From Desulfobulbaceae bacterium (GTDB lineage: Bacteria; Desulfobacterota; Desulfobulbia; Desulfobulbales; Desulfobulbaceae): a stretch of 7,251 nucleotides of DNA. Shown piece by piece: positions 6,699 through 7,251 of this stretch. The notes under the pieces were generated by a model, which saw only the letters and a list, made by a program, of their open reading frames with translations, was not told the origin of the DNA and did not search any database. The stretch is taken from the NCBI GenBank assembly GCA_007121995.1, contig SKJK01000218.1:1-7251 (forward strand), in the 5' to 3' direction. Both the position numbers and the translations under genes were made by a program. Positions within the stretch are counted from its first letter, which is position 1, and each line of letters starts with the position of its first letter.

Positions 6699-7251
6699 TG
6701 CCCCACACCAACAGACGATGGAGATTTTTGGCCTGATCAACAACGCGGGCCGCCAGCTTTTCCAGCTTGTTTTTGGCGACCTTGCCGCTCTTCCTCAGGA
6801 TTCGATATACTTTTCTTTGCAAGGACTCCCGACTGGGCTTGTCCAGCCAGAAATCCACCCGGCGGATATTCTCCTGAATTTCTTCCACCGTGGTCACTGT
6901 CAGTGCAATAACTTCCCCGAAGGCCGGATCATCGCTTTTCAGCTCTGTACCCGTCTCTTTTTCAACAGCCTTCTTCAAGGTCCCAAAAAAAGGGGCATGC
7001 AGCCGAGGATCAAGGCCGGGAACAGTTTCTTTCCCTTCCCGTTCAAGCTCCTCCTTGATAAATTTCCTCAGCGCTTCCTCTAACCTGCTCCAGTTGTCCT
7101 TGAATTCTATGAGAATCGCCTCAAGCCGCTCACTCAATTTCTTGTAATGTTCAGGGTCTTCATCAAATCGCATCCTGATCTGGTGCCGCAAGGCATGCTG
7201 CATCTCGGAGGCCCTGGCCCTGGGGCTTTTCTTGCGTTTGACCTGCTCCAG
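6679..7251 (-). CDS. hsdR: Type I restriction enzyme R subunit, C-terminal 190 residues (partial)
   Basis: HsdR is the ATP-driven translocase and endonuclease subunit of type I restriction-modification complexes. Only its C-terminus is in the window; the frame stays open to the right edge (residues LEQVKRKKSPRARASEM precede the first Met at 7203). The sequence matches the helical C-terminal domain of the HindI-like HsdR group (Pfam T1RH-like_C, formerly DUF3387). Signature stretches are ASEMQHALRHQI, DEDPEHYKKLSERLEAIL and KDNW, then TTVEEIQENIRRVDFW and a basic tail. This domain contacts the methyltransferase core; it holds no helicase or nuclease motif, so those cannot be checked here. The stop TAA (6681-6679) lies inside the metallopeptidase gene. 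hsdM and hsdS, if present, would be to the right. The domain assignment is from memory of the family. Confidence 0.9.
   Translation of the reverse strand: MEQVKRKKSPRARASEMQHALRHQIRMRFDEDPEHYKKLSERLEAILIEFKDNWSRLEEALRKFIKEELEREGKETVPGLDPRLHAPFFGTLKKAVEKETGTELKSDDPAFGEVIALTVTTVEEIQENIRRVDFWLDKPSRESLQRKVYRILRKSGKVAKNKLEKLAARVVDQAKNLHRLLVWGNGNNRD

Noticed and set aside
6267..6911. Plus-strand 214-codon frame opposite the metallopeptidase and hsdR
   Set aside because: It is a shadow of two genes with clear family motifs on the minus strand and shows no start signal or domain.

Overview
The window looks like a Gram-negative bacterial chromosome at the boundary between a housekeeping locus and acquired DNA. 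The left three quarters (positions 1 to about 5404, all on the minus strand) hold the cell-elongation cluster in transcription order mreB, mreC, mreD, mrdA (PBP2), rodA; rodA runs off the left edge. This gene order is widespread in Proteobacteria and Desulfobacterota. The protein sequences, such as the Cys-rich PBP2 zinc loop, would fit a deltaproteobacterial host, but that is an impression and not a measured result.

These five products work as one machine. MreB is the cytoplasmic actin-like filament. MreC and MreD link it across the inner membrane. RodA (SEDS glycosyltransferase) and PBP2 (transpeptidase) build and cross-link side-wall peptidoglycan. mreB, mreC and mreD are closely spaced. 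A 218-base gap with two perfect palindromes separates mreD from the annotated mrdA start, and may really be about 340 bases if translation starts downstream. A strong Shine-Dalgarno plus ATG sits there one frame out of register with PBP2. This suggests either a 1-base indel or a misplaced start, and is the main oddity of the cluster.

Upstream of mreB and divergent from it is a complete tRNA-Ala(GGC) gene (5615-5690, plus strand) followed by a Rho-independent terminator. Immediately beyond the tRNA 3' end the content changes. There is a roughly 65-codon relic of a DUF932 (phage/plasmid-type) gene, then an intact YgjP/DUF45-type zinc metallopeptidase. That gene overlaps by 20 bases the 3' end of a type I restriction endonuclease gene (hsdR), which runs off the right edge. 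All three lie on the minus strand. A tRNA 3' end followed by an element relic and a restriction system is the usual arrangement of a genomic island integrated at a tRNA gene. Here that is an inference, because the integrase and the second att copy would lie outside the window.

The most interesting part for novelty is the translationally overlapping hsdR-metallopeptidase pair: a predicted protease physically tied to a restriction enzyme subunit. The elongasome genes are otherwise conventional.
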